Assembly: GCA_965267185.1 (NCBI GenBank)
Contig: OZ253937.1
Span: 248,001 to 312,000 of the forward strand
Origin: G965267185 sp965267185
GTDB taxonomy: Bacteria; Pseudomonadota; Alphaproteobacteria; UBA6615
Length of the DNA stretch: 64,000 bases
Direction: 5' to 3'
Below are positions 35,140-43,268 of the stretch, one piece after another. The translations under genes and the position numbers were made by a program. Numbering within the stretch: position 1 is the stretch's first letter; each line of letters starts with the position of its first letter. The notes under the pieces are model-generated. The model was not told the origin of the DNA and ran no database searches. It worked only from the letters and a program-made list of their open reading frames with translations.

Positions 35140-36078
35140 TCAGCTCTTCGCGGCGGGCGCGATGCTGCCGGGCGCCGGCATGTTCTGGGCGTCGGCTTCG
35201 GCTTCGGCGATGAGCCATTCGCGGAACCGGACGATGTTGGGATCGTCGGCATTCGCCTTGGGGCAGACGATCCAATAGGCGAAGGGGGCGGGCAGGGTTT
35301 CTTCCAGCGGCTGCACCAGGCGGCCGGCGGCGAGGTCGCCAGCAACCAGCGCGCTGCGCGATAGCGCGACGCCCTGGGCGGCGACAGCGGCGTTGATGCA
35401 GAGGCTGGTTTCGTTGAACCCAGGACCGCGGTCCAAATCGATACCGGTGGTGTCGGCGCCGACACCGTCGAGCCACGACGTCCATCCCTGGCGGCTGCGG
35501 TCGTGGATCAGCACATGGTTGGCGAGGTCGGCGATTTCGCGTAGCGGCGGGCCGTTCGCCAGCAGGGCGGGGCTGCACACCGGAAACAGTTCCTCGGTCC
35601 ACAGCCGGGTCACGTGAAGATCGGGCCACTCGCCGTTGCCGTGGCGGATCGCCATGTCGATGCCGTCGCCGTCGAAAGTGACGTGCTGCATCGACGCGCT
35701 GATACGTAGATCGAGATCGGGATGTGCGGCTAAGAAGGCGCCGAGGCGCGGTACGAGCCATTTCGCCGCGAAGGGGGGCGACAAGCTGACCGTAAGCGCC
35801 CGGCTCGCGACCTCCGGTTGCAGCGCGCGGCTGCCGGCGCGCAGCCGGTCGAGCGCGTCTTGCACGTAGGGCAGATAGCGCCGCCCGGCTTCGGTGAGGT
35901 CCAGTCCACGCCCCTGGCGCTCGAACAGCGCCACCCCAAGCCGCGTTTCAAGCTCGCGAATTTGATGGCTGACCGCACCCTGGGTCAGGTTCAACTCGCT
36001 CGCCGTCTGGGTGAAGTTGAGCCGCCGCGCCGCCACTTCGAAGGCGCGCAGCGCCGTTATCGAGGGGAGGTGTTCCAT
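35140..36078 (-). CDS. LysR-family transcriptional regulator (GcvA-like)
   Basis: This regulator of about 312 residues has an N-terminal winged helix ITALRAFEVAARRLNFTQTASELNLTQGAVSHQIRELE, very close to the GcvA/AmpR group. A periplasmic-binding-like effector domain follows. The ATG at 36078 (MEHLPS) is preferred; one at 36090 is possible. A perfect inverted repeat lies about 50-75 bases upstream and may be its own operator. No target gene diverges nearby. TfoX-domain protein is downstream in the same operon. Confidence 0.92.
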   Translation of the reverse strand: MEHLPSITALRAFEVAARRLNFTQTASELNLTQGAVSHQIRELETRLGVALFERQGRGLDLTEAGRRYLPYVQDALDRLRAGSRALQPEVASRALTVSLSPPFAAKWLVPRLGAFLAAHPDLDLRISASMQHVTFDGDGIDMAIRHGNGEWPDLHVTRLWTEELFPVCSPALLANGPPLREIADLANHVLIHDRSRQGWTSWLDGVGADTTGIDLDRGPGFNETSLCINAAVAAQGVALSRSALVAGDLAAGRLVQPLEETLPAPFAYWIVCPKANADDPNIVRFREWLIAEAEADAQNMPAPGSIAPAAKS

Positions 36079-36126
36079 CGCGCTATCCATTAGGTATTTA
36101 GATGATAATATCCGCAATTTGACCAC

Positions 36127-36152
36127 AAACCATGAAATTAAATTCATGGTTT
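36127..36152. promoter_or_regulatory. Candidate operator: perfect 10-bp inverted repeat upstream of the LysR gene
   Basis: AAACCATGAA at 36127-36136 and TTCATGGTTT at 36143-36152 are exact reverse complements with a 6-base spacer. It sits in an AT-rich pocket upstream of the LysR start and outside the palindromic repeat families. LysR proteins usually bind such dyads and regulate themselves. Confidence 0.5.
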
Positions 36153-36250
36153 CGATCAAAATAATTAATGAATAGATGCGCCTTCCATGCTTCGAGATGT
36201 GGCACCTAGTCCCTCTTCCTTGAGAAAGAAGTATCCATGCAACACCTCGA

Positions 36251-36336
36251 TCCTTCGAGACGCCCTTTCGCCTCACCCTGAGGAGGGCCGCAAGGCCCGT
36301 CTCGAAGGGGCGGCGAAAGGGCTCCTCAGGATGAGG
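36251..36336. repeat. Family A palindromic repeat, compound copy 5
   Basis: A complete element (CCTCACCCTGAGGAGGGCC, loop, GGCCCGTCTCGAAGGG) is nested inside the outer halves CCTTCGAGACGCCC and GGCTCCTCAGGATGAGG. A half element GGCTCAGGATGAGG follows, which indicates insertion of one copy into another. Confidence 0.8.
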
Positions 36337-36425
36337 TTTCGACAGGCTCAGGATGAGGTGTTACGGCTTCGGTTGCCTCGAGGCACCGCCTATTTCGCAT
36401 CAGAGTGTGACGGTTCGGCCCGCAG

Positions 36426-36473
36426 CCTCATCCTGAGGAGCGAGCGAAAGCGAGCGTCTCGAAGGGTGAGGAC
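36426..36473. repeat. Family A palindromic repeat, copy 6
   Basis: CCTCATCCTGAGGAGC, inner stem GAGC/GCGAG, then GCGTCTCGAAGGGTGAGG. This is the cleanest copy, with complementary ends of eight or more bases. Confidence 0.82.
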
Positions 36474-36633
36474 GGTATGACTCTCATCCCCAAGCACATG
36501 GTGTACCCGCCGGATCGCTTGCGCGGATTTGCGCGTGGCGTCGTTGGCGTGCCGGGCCTACAATGGACGGCAAGGAGCGCAGTGGAAAACGCGGCGCCGA
36601 GATTTAACGCCACGCCTATGAGGGAGTAGAGAG

Positions 36634-38088
36634 ATGCAATTGAGCGATTCGAAACTGTTTCGCCAGCAATGTTACGTCAACGGTGAGTGGGTCGACGCCG
36701 ACAGCGGCGAGACCATCGAGGTCACCAATCCGGTCGACGGGTCGGTCGTCGGCACAATCCCCAAGATGGGCGCCGAGGAGACCCGTCGCGCCATCGAGGG
36801 CGCCGAAGAGGCGATGAAGGAATGGCGCCAGCGCACCGGTAAGGAGCGCGCCGCGATCCTGCGCAAGTGGAACGACTTGATGCTGGAGAACCAGGAAGAT
36901 CTGGCAGTTCTCATGACCACGGAGCAGGGCAAGCCGCTTACCGAATCGCGCGGCGAGATCGCCTATGCCGCCTCCTTCATCGAATGGTTTGCCGAAGAGG
37001 CCAAGCGGGTCTACGGCGACACCATTCCGGGGCATCAGCGCACCTCGCGCATTGTCGTGCTCAAAGAGCCGATCGGCGTTTGCGCCGCCATCACGCCGTG
37101 GAACTTCCCGGCGGCGATGATCACCCGTAAAGCGGGCCCGGCGTTGGCGGCTGGCTGTTCCATGGTGGTCAAGCCGGCGACGTCGACGCCCTATTCGGCG
37201 CTGGCGATGGCCGAACTGGCCGAGCGCGCCGGCGTGCCGGCGGGCATCATGAGCGTGGTTACGGGCAGCTCGTCGGCGATTGGCGGCGAACTCACCTCGA
37301 ACCCGATCGTGCGCAAGCTCACCTTCACCGGTTCGACGGAAGTCGGTCGTATGCTGATGGAGCAATGCGCCGGCACGGTGAAAAAAGTGTCGATGGAGCT
37401 CGGCGGCAACGCGCCGTTCCTGGTGTTCGACGATGCCGATCTCGACGAAGCGGTCGAAGGCGCGATGGCGTCGAAGTACCGCAACACCGGCCAGACTTGC
37501 GTCTGCGCCAACCGCATTCTCGTACAAGACGGTGTCTACGACGCGTTCAGCGAGAAACTCGCCGCTGCGGTCAAAACGCTCCACGTAGGTGACGGGTTGC
37601 ACGACGGCGTGAACCAGGGACCGCTGATCGACATGGCGGCGGTCGAGAAGGTGGAGCAGCACATTGCCGACGCCGTCGCCAAGGGCGCCAAGATCGCCGT
37701 CGGCGGCGAGCGCCACGATCTCGGCGGCACCTTCTTCCAGCCGACCCTGCTGGTCGACGTGACCCCGACCATGGATGTCACCCGCGAAGAAACCTTCGGC
37801 CCGCTGGCGCCGCTCTACCGCTTCGGGTCGGACGAAGAGGGCATCGCGCTCGCCAACGACACCGAGTTCGGCTTGGCCGCTTATTTCTACGCGCGCGACG
37901 TCAACCGGGTTTGGAAGGTGTCGGAAGGCCTCGAATCCGGCATCGTCGGCATCAACACCGGCCTGATCTCCACCGAAGTTGCCCCGTTCGGCGGCTACAA
38001 GGAATCGGGCGTCGGCCGCGAAGGCTCGAAATACGGCATCGACGACTATCTGGAGATCAAATACCTGTCCTTCGGCGGCGTGCAGTAG
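36634..38088 (+). CDS. gabD: NAD(P)-dependent succinate-semialdehyde dehydrogenase
   Basis: This 484-residue enzyme of the aldehyde dehydrogenase superfamily oxidises succinic semialdehyde to succinate in GABA breakdown. The length equals the GabD norm. The catalytic cysteine 289 is in NTGQTCVCANR, a motif characteristic of this subfamily, and the general base E255 is in MELGGNAPF. PWNFPAAMITRKAGPALAAGC and the closing GGYKESGVGREGSKYGIDDYLEIKY also fit. No GABA aminotransferase is adjacent, so a related semialdehyde is possible. Confidence 0.9.
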   Translation: MQLSDSKLFRQQCYVNGEWVDADSGETIEVTNPVDGSVVGTIPKMGAEETRRAIEGAEEAMKEWRQRTGKERAAILRKWNDLMLENQEDLAVLMTTEQGKPLTESRGEIAYAASFIEWFAEEAKRVYGDTIPGHQRTSRIVVLKEPIGVCAAITPWNFPAAMITRKAGPALAAGCSMVVKPATSTPYSALAMAELAERAGVPAGIMSVVTGSSSAIGGELTSNPIVRKLTFTGSTEVGRMLMEQCAGTVKKVSMELGGNAPFLVFDDADLDEAVEGAMASKYRNTGQTCVCANRILVQDGVYDAFSEKLAAAVKTLHVGDGLHDGVNQGPLIDMAAVEKVEQHIADAVAKGAKIAVGGERHDLGGTFFQPTLLVDVTPTMDVTREETFGPLAPLYRFGSDEEGIALANDTEFGLAAYFYARDVNRVWKVSEGLESGIVGINTGLISTEVAPFGGYKESGVGREGSKYGIDDYLEIKYLSFGGVQ

Positions 38089-38112
38089 ACGACCGGCTGA
38101 AACAGAGAAACG

Positions 38113-38141
38113 AAAAGGGCGGCACATGCCGCCCTTTTTTT
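38113..38141 (+). terminator. Rho-independent terminator after succinate-semialdehyde dehydrogenase
   Basis: The stem GGGCGGC (38117-38123) and GCCGCCC (38128-38134) encloses the tetraloop ACAT. It is preceded by AAAA and followed by seven T residues, giving a textbook intrinsic terminator 25 bases after the stop codon. It also marks the left edge of the AT-richer island. Confidence 0.93.
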
Positions 38142-38284
38142 GCTCTGTCAGTATCTTTCGAGCCACCATTGTAAGATGGGTATGCGGAACTATTGCTATA
38201 TGGCACGGGCCAACTTACCGGTCTCAAACGGATACTGATCATTGAACCTGAAATCTGCATTCTCATTTAAGTCTCGATAGCTCA

Positions 38285-38321
38285 CTTACAATCGGCATAC
38301 TTGCTTACTACCGACTGTAAG
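38285..38321. promoter_or_regulatory. Inverted repeat overlapping the ribosome-binding region of the ATPase-TOPRIM gene
   Basis: CTTACAATCGG (38285-38295) and CCGACTGTAAG (38311-38321) are reverse complements with one mismatch, separated by 15 bases. The right arm contains the GTAAGG ribosome-binding sequence region and ends two bases before the TTG start. It could be an operator or an mRNA hairpin that hides the start. Confidence 0.55.
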
Positions 38322-38322
38322 G

Positions 38323-40059
38323 TTGTCAAAACAATTACTGATTAGGGCGATAGAAAACAAACAAATTGGAACGATGACCAATTTCAGTATCACAACTTCT
38401 CGTACCGGGGATGTCGAGTTTCAGATGGGACGCATCAATGTATTTCTTGGTGCGAATGGAACTGGCAAATCGAAACTTCTTGCAGAATTGCGTGGTCAAA
38501 TAGCAGGCATTCTACCGGATTATCCTCCGTTAAATATCGAGGGCGGTAGGGCGATAACGATGTACGACTCCCTCGCGGTGACTGCGAATAATTTCTCCCG
38601 GTACCAAACTTTTGATCAAACCATACAAACAGTAAGAAATAAGAGAGGGGGAACACTTAACAGTAGGTTGTTTGATGGCCTTAAAGCACTGGAACAAATG
38701 GCCGAAGAAGCTAAGTCCACTCACTCCGATCAAATAATGGCGTGGATTGAATCCGGAGAGCGAGGAAAGGCTCCTAGGCGTCCAGAAGATCCGATGAGTC
38801 GGGTATTTGAAATATTCAATGACATTTTTCCATCAATTACGTTGGAATTTACACCTCAAGATAAACGTCTTATATGCCACAAAAATGGGAATACGTACGG
38901 TCCGCCCCAGCTTTCCGATGGTGAAAAGCAAGTATTTTCAATACTGGTGGATATAATTGAATTGGTAGATTCTCGCAGTGTTCTCTTTGTTGATGAGCCA
39001 GAACTCAATCTTAACCCTGGCCTCGCAAACAGATTGTGGGCGGCAATAGAAGGTTTGCTTTCGAAATCCATTTTTATTTACGCAACACATAGCGTGAATT
39101 TTGCAATGCGCGAGGAGATCGAACACTTAATCGTGCTCAGTAACGAAGCTTCAAACATACAAGAACTAACTGGTTTGAGTGAGCTTCCATCCTCCGAACT
39201 GCAAGAGTTATTGGGTAATATTCCATCGTTACTGGCAAATGAACGTACCCTTGTTGTTGAGGGTCACGACGAATCCTTTGACTCCATTTTTTACAATTGG
39301 TTGCTGACAGATACTGAATTTGCGCCGGCAGCCGTCGGAGGCAGCGAAGATGTCATAGCGATCGTAGCGAGAGAGGGAAAATGGAATAGGATTTCACCGT
39401 CGGTATCTCTCACGGGAATTGTTGATCGCGACTATAAGTCGGATAGCGATGTGGAAAAACTGAAACGCCGAGGGGTGATCGTTCTCGATTATCACGAGGC
39501 GGAGAGCTACCTTTGCTTCCCTGAGATATTGCGACAGATTGCCAGTAGTCTCGGCACAACAGAAAAACTTCCGTCGATTAGCGATCTTGAAGATCAGATT
39601 TACGCTTACTTGGAGTCGCAGAGTTTACAGATATGTGCTCGCAGGCTGTCAGCGCAATTGACTCAAAGAATTGGCGTGTCAGTTCCATCAAATGCGCTAA
39701 AAAATGTGTCCTCACTAGATGACTTAGAGCGCCTTTTCTTTTCTGACATTGAGACCAATCGCGCGCAGTTCGAAAGTAAATTCGGCGAACCCAATGTGAG
39801 CAATGTTATATCTATGGAGTGGGGCGAGCTTCAAAGAATAGTCGAAGCTCGAGATTTGAAGCAGGCACTCAGAATGGTGCCAGGCAAAGAACTGCTAGGG
39901 AAATTGGCGCGACAAATCGGGTGTATTGATACCAACGCTGTTGCCCGCGCAGCGCGGCGTCACATCGGGCAAGCCGATTTTGCTGTGATAAATGACCTGC
40001 GCACAACTTTGCAGAATGCCATTGTTGAGCCGCAAAATGCATCGAGCGTGGCGGAATAA
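38323..40059 (+). CDS. AAA (ABC-type) ATPase fused to a TOPRIM/DUF4435-like nuclease domain; PARIS-like defence candidate
   Basis: This 578-residue protein has two parts. The ATPase (about 1-290) shows Walker A GANGTGKS (43-50), the ABC signature LSDGE (197-201), Walker B VLFVDEPE (220-227) and the switch histidine H256 in ATHS. The nuclease-like part shows TLVVEGHDE with E313, GIVDRDY (D368, D370) and VIVLDYHEAESYL (near 386), which fits the DUF4435/TOPRIM pattern. This is the domain pair of PARIS (AriA plus AriB) in one chain; OLD nucleases are the alternative. The TTG start is kept because the later ATG at 38374 would remove the first beta strand. Codon use is clearly AT-richer than all neighbours, indicating transfer. 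Confidence 0.8.
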   Translation: MSKQLLIRAIENKQIGTMTNFSITTSRTGDVEFQMGRINVFLGANGTGKSKLLAELRGQIAGILPDYPPLNIEGGRAITMYDSLAVTANNFSRYQTFDQTIQTVRNKRGGTLNSRLFDGLKALEQMAEEAKSTHSDQIMAWIESGERGKAPRRPEDPMSRVFEIFNDIFPSITLEFTPQDKRLICHKNGNTYGPPQLSDGEKQVFSILVDIIELVDSRSVLFVDEPELNLNPGLANRLWAAIEGLLSKSIFIYATHSVNFAMREEIEHLIVLSNEASNIQELTGLSELPSSELQELLGNIPSLLANERTLVVEGHDESFDSIFYNWLLTDTEFAPAAVGGSEDVIAIVAREGKWNRISPSVSLTGIVDRDYKSDSDVEKLKRRGVIVLDYHEAESYLCFPEILRQIASSLGTTEKLPSISDLEDQIYAYLESQSLQICARRLSAQLTQRIGVSVPSNALKNVSSLDDLERLFFSDIETNRAQFESKFGEPNVSNVISMEWGELQRIVEARDLKQALRMVPGKELLGKLARQIGCIDTNAVARAARRHIGQADFAVINDLRTTLQNAIVEPQNASSVAE

Positions 40060-40164
40060 AATATTCAAAAAGTGCGACGAGCATAGTACGAAGCCCGACC
40101 TCCATCCGATACCTTCCCGTTGGAGAGAGGAATGGAGTGTTTATCGATAAGCAGCGAGTTAGCT

Positions 40165-41064
40165 CTACTCCGCCGCGGCGCGCAGTTCGTCGAGGCCCAA
40201 GAGATCGCGGGCTTCGTCGACGCTGGCGGGATACTCGCCGATGGACTCGATGATCTGCACCGCGCGCTCGACCAGCGGGCCGTTGCCGGGGGTGAGAACC
40301 CCGCGCGAGAGGTAGAGATTATCCTCCATGCCGACGCGCACATGGCCGCCGAGCACCGTGGCTGCGGCAACCATAGGGAACTCGAACCGCGAGATGCCGA
40401 ACGAGGCCCACACCGCGTCCGGCGGCGCCTGGTCGCGCATCATCTGCATGGTCTCCATCGTTGCGCGGCCGCCCCACGGAATGCCGAGGCAGAACTGGAA
40501 CATCGGCCGCGGGTCGGTGATCACGCCGCGCTCGCACATATCGGCGGCCTGCCAGAGCTGGCCGGTGTCGAACACCTCCATCTCGATTTTGACGCCGACC
40601 TCCTGAACCATCCCGGCCATCTTGTCGAGCATGGCTTGCGTGTTAACCAGCGCCAACCGGTTATAATTTATGGTGGTAACGTCGAGGGTGCATATCTCCG
40701 GCCGGTTCTCGATCACATGCTGCACCCGTTGCTCGGCGCTGAGCAGCTTGCTGCCCTCGCGAAATTTGTGGGGCGCGTCGGGCTCGACCTCCAAAATACC
40801 GCCGGCCCCGGTGGTCAGGTTGAGCAATATGGGACACCCGGCGTCGCGCACCCGGTCGACCACCTCCTTATAGAGCGCCGGGTCCATGCTGCGCTTGCCG
40901 GTTTCGGGATCGCGCACATGGATGTGGGCAATCGCCGCCCCGGCGCCATGGGCCGCGATGATGTCGTTGGCAATCTCCTCCGGCGTGACCGGCAAGGCCG
41001 GGTTGATGTGCTTGGTGTCGGCGCCGCCGGTGATGGCGCACGATACGATGACGGGACGCGCCAT
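40165..41064 (-). CDS. Beta-keto acid cleavage enzyme (BKACE, DUF849), tandem copy 2
   Basis: This 299-residue TIM-barrel, zinc-dependent enzyme condenses a beta-keto acid with acetyl-CoA, giving acetoacetate and a CoA thioester. Zinc-binding histidines 47 and 49 lie in IAHIHVRDPETG; the start VIVSCAITGGADTKHINPALPVTPEEIA and the segment AAATVLGGHVRVGMEDNLYL are hallmarks. It is about 200 bases downstream of a close paralogue, separated by a repeat cluster. The substrate, set by variable pocket residues, cannot be read by eye. Confidence 0.92.
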   Translation of the reverse strand: MARPVIVSCAITGGADTKHINPALPVTPEEIANDIIAAHGAGAAIAHIHVRDPETGKRSMDPALYKEVVDRVRDAGCPILLNLTTGAGGILEVEPDAPHKFREGSKLLSAEQRVQHVIENRPEICTLDVTTINYNRLALVNTQAMLDKMAGMVQEVGVKIEMEVFDTGQLWQAADMCERGVITDPRPMFQFCLGIPWGGRATMETMQMMRDQAPPDAVWASFGISRFEFPMVAAATVLGGHVRVGMEDNLYLSRGVLTPGNGPLVERAVQIIESIGEYPASVDEARDLLGLDELRAAAE

Positions 41065-41108
41065 GATCTAAACCCTCCGTTGTTTGTGTTGCCCTCAGGC
41101 GCATTAAG

Positions 41109-41232
41109 CCCCTCTCCTTGAGGGAGAGGGGTTGGGGTGAGGGGTTACGGTTCTTCCAGGAAACTCATCGACCGTCCCTAACCCCTCACCCGGCTCGCTA
41201 TCGCTCGCCACCCTCTCCCTATGGGAGAGGGT
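41109..41232. repeat. Family B palindromic repeats, copy 2
   Basis: A hairpin CCCTCTCCTTGAGGGAGAGGG with the tail GTTGGGGTGAGGGGTTA is followed by an inverted module ending CCCTCTCCCTATGGGAGAGGG. The segment between, reading AACCCCTCACCCGGCTCGC, occurs inverted in copy 4 near 46450. Confidence 0.82.
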
Positions 41233-41271
41233 AATTTCTCGTTGCCGAGCGGGTCGAAACTTCGGCCATTA

Positions 41272-42180
41272 CTACTCAGCGGCTTTGCTGGCGGTGCCGC
41301 TGCCGGAAATGCCGAAGATCTCGCGCGCTTGCGCCGGGGTCGCCACCTCTTCGCCGATGGACTCGATAATCTGCACCGCGCGTTCCACCAGTTGCGCATT
41401 GCCCGACGCCAACTCGCCGCGGGAAATGTAGAGATTGTCTTCCAGGCCGACGCGCACATGGCCGCCGAGCACGGTCGCCGCGGCGACCATCGGGAACTCG
41501 AAGCGTGAGATACCGAACGAGGCCCAGAGCGCGCCCTCGGGCAGCATGTTACGCATGAGCGTCATGGTCTCGGCGTCCGCCGGCGCCCCCCAGGGAATGC
41601 CTAGGCAAAGCTGGTAGAGCGGCTGCGGGTCGTCGATCACGCCTTGTTCGACCAGATGGTTGGCCAGGCGCACATGACCCACGTCGAACACTTCGAGTTC
41701 GGGTTTCACGCCGGCCGACTGGATCAGCGCCGCCATCTCCTTGAGCATCTCGGGCGAGTTGACCATTGGGCGGTCACCGAAATTCATCGTCGCCACGTCG
41801 AGCGAGCAGATATCGGGCTTGTTCTCCAGCACATGAATGACCCGTTCCTCGGCGGTCTTCATTACGCTGCCGGGGCCGGGCTCGAGTGGGTTTTCGACAT
41901 TCACGTCGAAGCGCGCGCCGGGGCCGGTCGTCAGGTTGATTACCACGGGGCAGCCGGCGTCGCGCACCCGCTTGACCACTTCGGCGTAATACACCGGGTC
42001 CATGCTCGCCTTGCCGGTCTCGGGATTGCGCACGTGGATATGCGCCACCGCCGCGCCCGCGCCGTGGGCAGCGAGCACTTCGTTGGCGATTTCCTCCGGC
42101 GTGGCCGGCACCGCCGGGTTCATGCCTTTGGTGTCGGCGCCGCCGGTGACGGCGCAGCTGATGATGACCGGACGAGCCAT
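41272..42180 (-). CDS. Beta-keto acid cleavage enzyme (BKACE, DUF849), tandem copy 1
   Basis: This 302-residue paralogue of the next gene has AVAHIHVRNPETGKASMDP with the zinc-binding histidines, VIISCAVTGGADTKGMNPAVPATPEEIA at the start, and AAATVLGGHVRVGLEDNLYI. The ATG at 42180 is chosen by alignment with the paralogue. The two differ through the middle pocket region (for example GDRPMVN against NRLALVN), which suggests different keto acids. It diverges from a quinone reductase-like gene across about 100 bases. Confidence 0.92.
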   Translation of the reverse strand: MARPVIISCAVTGGADTKGMNPAVPATPEEIANEVLAAHGAGAAVAHIHVRNPETGKASMDPVYYAEVVKRVRDAGCPVVINLTTGPGARFDVNVENPLEPGPGSVMKTAEERVIHVLENKPDICSLDVATMNFGDRPMVNSPEMLKEMAALIQSAGVKPELEVFDVGHVRLANHLVEQGVIDDPQPLYQLCLGIPWGAPADAETMTLMRNMLPEGALWASFGISRFEFPMVAAATVLGGHVRVGLEDNLYISRGELASGNAQLVERAVQIIESIGEEVATPAQAREIFGISGSGTASKAAE

Positions 42181-42283
42181 GGTTTGCCTTTCCCCCTCGC
42201 GTGACCACATTATGTGGCGTTCTTTTCGCTAGCCTATCATGCCAGTGCGCGGCGACAAACCAGCCGCACGTCAGGGGGGAAAC

Positions 42284-43264
42284 ATGGTCAAAGCAATCCG
42301 TTTTCATGAGTTCGGCGGGCCCGAAGTCCTTAAATGGGAGGATATTGAGGTCGGCGATCCGGGGCCCGGGCAGGTGCGTTTGCGCCATACGGCGATCGGG
42401 TTCAACTTCCTCGACGCCCTGGTGCGCGAAGGCAAATATCCGGTGTTGCCCGATCTGCCGGCGGTGCCGGGCGCCGAAGCGGTGGGGGTAATAGAGGCGG
42501 TTGGCGACGGTGTCGAGGGTTTCTCGGTCGGTCAGCGGGTCGGCTACGCCACGGGATTTTCAGGCGCTTACGCTGAAGGCCGGCTGGTCGATGCCGCCGT
42601 AGCGGTCGCGATACCCGATGCGATCTCCGACGAGGACGCGGCGGCGAACCTGCTTAAGGGCATGACCGTCGAATACCTGGTCAATCGCTGCTACCCGGTG
42701 AATTTCGGCGATATTGCGCTGGTCCACGCCGCGGCGGGCGGTGTCGGACTGTTGATGTGCCAGTGGCTCAAGCATCTCGGCGTCACCGTTATCGGCACCA
42801 CCACGTCGGAGGACAAAAAGGAGCTGATTCTCGCCAATGGGGGCGCCGTTGCGATCAATTCGCGCACCGAAGATATTACCGAAATAGCGCGGGAGGTGAG
42901 CGGCGGCGCGGGCGTCCATGTCGTGTACGATTCGGTCGGTCCCGCCGTGTGGCAGGCCTCGCTCGATTCGCTCCGGCCGCGCGGCTATTACGTGAATTTC
43001 GGCAACGCGTCTGGCCAGCTGGCGCCGATCGATGCGATCGAACTACAGATGCACGGCTCGGTATTCTTCACCAAGGCGTCGATGCGCTACTACCACCTGA
43101 CGCGCCAAGACGTCGAAAATGCTGCCGCTGCCTTGTTCTCGGTAATGGCGGACGGTGCGGTGAAATCCGTAATCGGCCAACGCTACGCATTGACCGATGC
43201 GGCGCAGGCGCAGATCGACGTGATGGAGCGCCGCACTTCGGGCTCGACCATATTGATGCCGTAG
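42284..43264 (+). CDS. NADPH:quinone oxidoreductase-like MDR protein
   Basis: This 326-residue protein closely follows QOR (zeta-crystallin type): MVKAIRFHEFGGPEVLKWEDIEVG, FNFLDALVREGKYPVLPDLPAVPGAEAVG, and the nucleotide loop VHAAAGGVGLLMCQWLKHLGV. It would carry out one-electron or hydride reduction of quinones or enones with NADPH. AGGGGGGAA precedes the ATG at 42284. It is distinct from the MDR gene near 4 kb, which contains insertions. Probably monocistronic, ending at a repeat cluster. Confidence 0.92.
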   Translation: MVKAIRFHEFGGPEVLKWEDIEVGDPGPGQVRLRHTAIGFNFLDALVREGKYPVLPDLPAVPGAEAVGVIEAVGDGVEGFSVGQRVGYATGFSGAYAEGRLVDAAVAVAIPDAISDEDAAANLLKGMTVEYLVNRCYPVNFGDIALVHAAAGGVGLLMCQWLKHLGVTVIGTTTSEDKKELILANGGAVAINSRTEDITEIAREVSGGAGVHVVYDSVGPAVWQASLDSLRPRGYYVNFGNASGQLAPIDAIELQMHGSVFFTKASMRYYHLTRQDVENAAAALFSVMADGAVKSVIGQRYALTDAAQAQIDVMERRTSGSTILMP

Positions 43265-43268
43265 GGAG

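Larger units (their letters stand above)
36091..36633. other. Long intergenic region with operator-like dyad and two family A repeat clusters
   Basis: No credible gene is present. From left to right it holds an AT-rich LysR promoter region with the dyad described separately, a compound family A cluster at about 36251-36336, a family A copy at 36426-36473, and then about 160 bases leading to a strong GAGGGAG ribosome-binding sequence before the aldehyde dehydrogenase. Confidence 0.7.

Noticed and set aside
34757..35761. A 334-codon reading frame extending the TfoX-domain gene upstream
   Set aside because: The extension overlaps the LysR gene in another frame, is Arg-rich and has no motifs. 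The ATG at 35131 gives a complete TfoX-domain protein.
36616..38169. Open frame of over 500 codons antisense to succinate-semialdehyde dehydrogenase
   Set aside because: Same antisense effect. The + strand product is a full-length aldehyde dehydrogenase with catalytic residues.
38142..40164. Insertion sequence or prophage carrying the AT-rich gene
   Set aside because: No transposase, integrase, terminal inverted repeats or phage genes were found on either side. Only composition and the terminator-side location support transfer.
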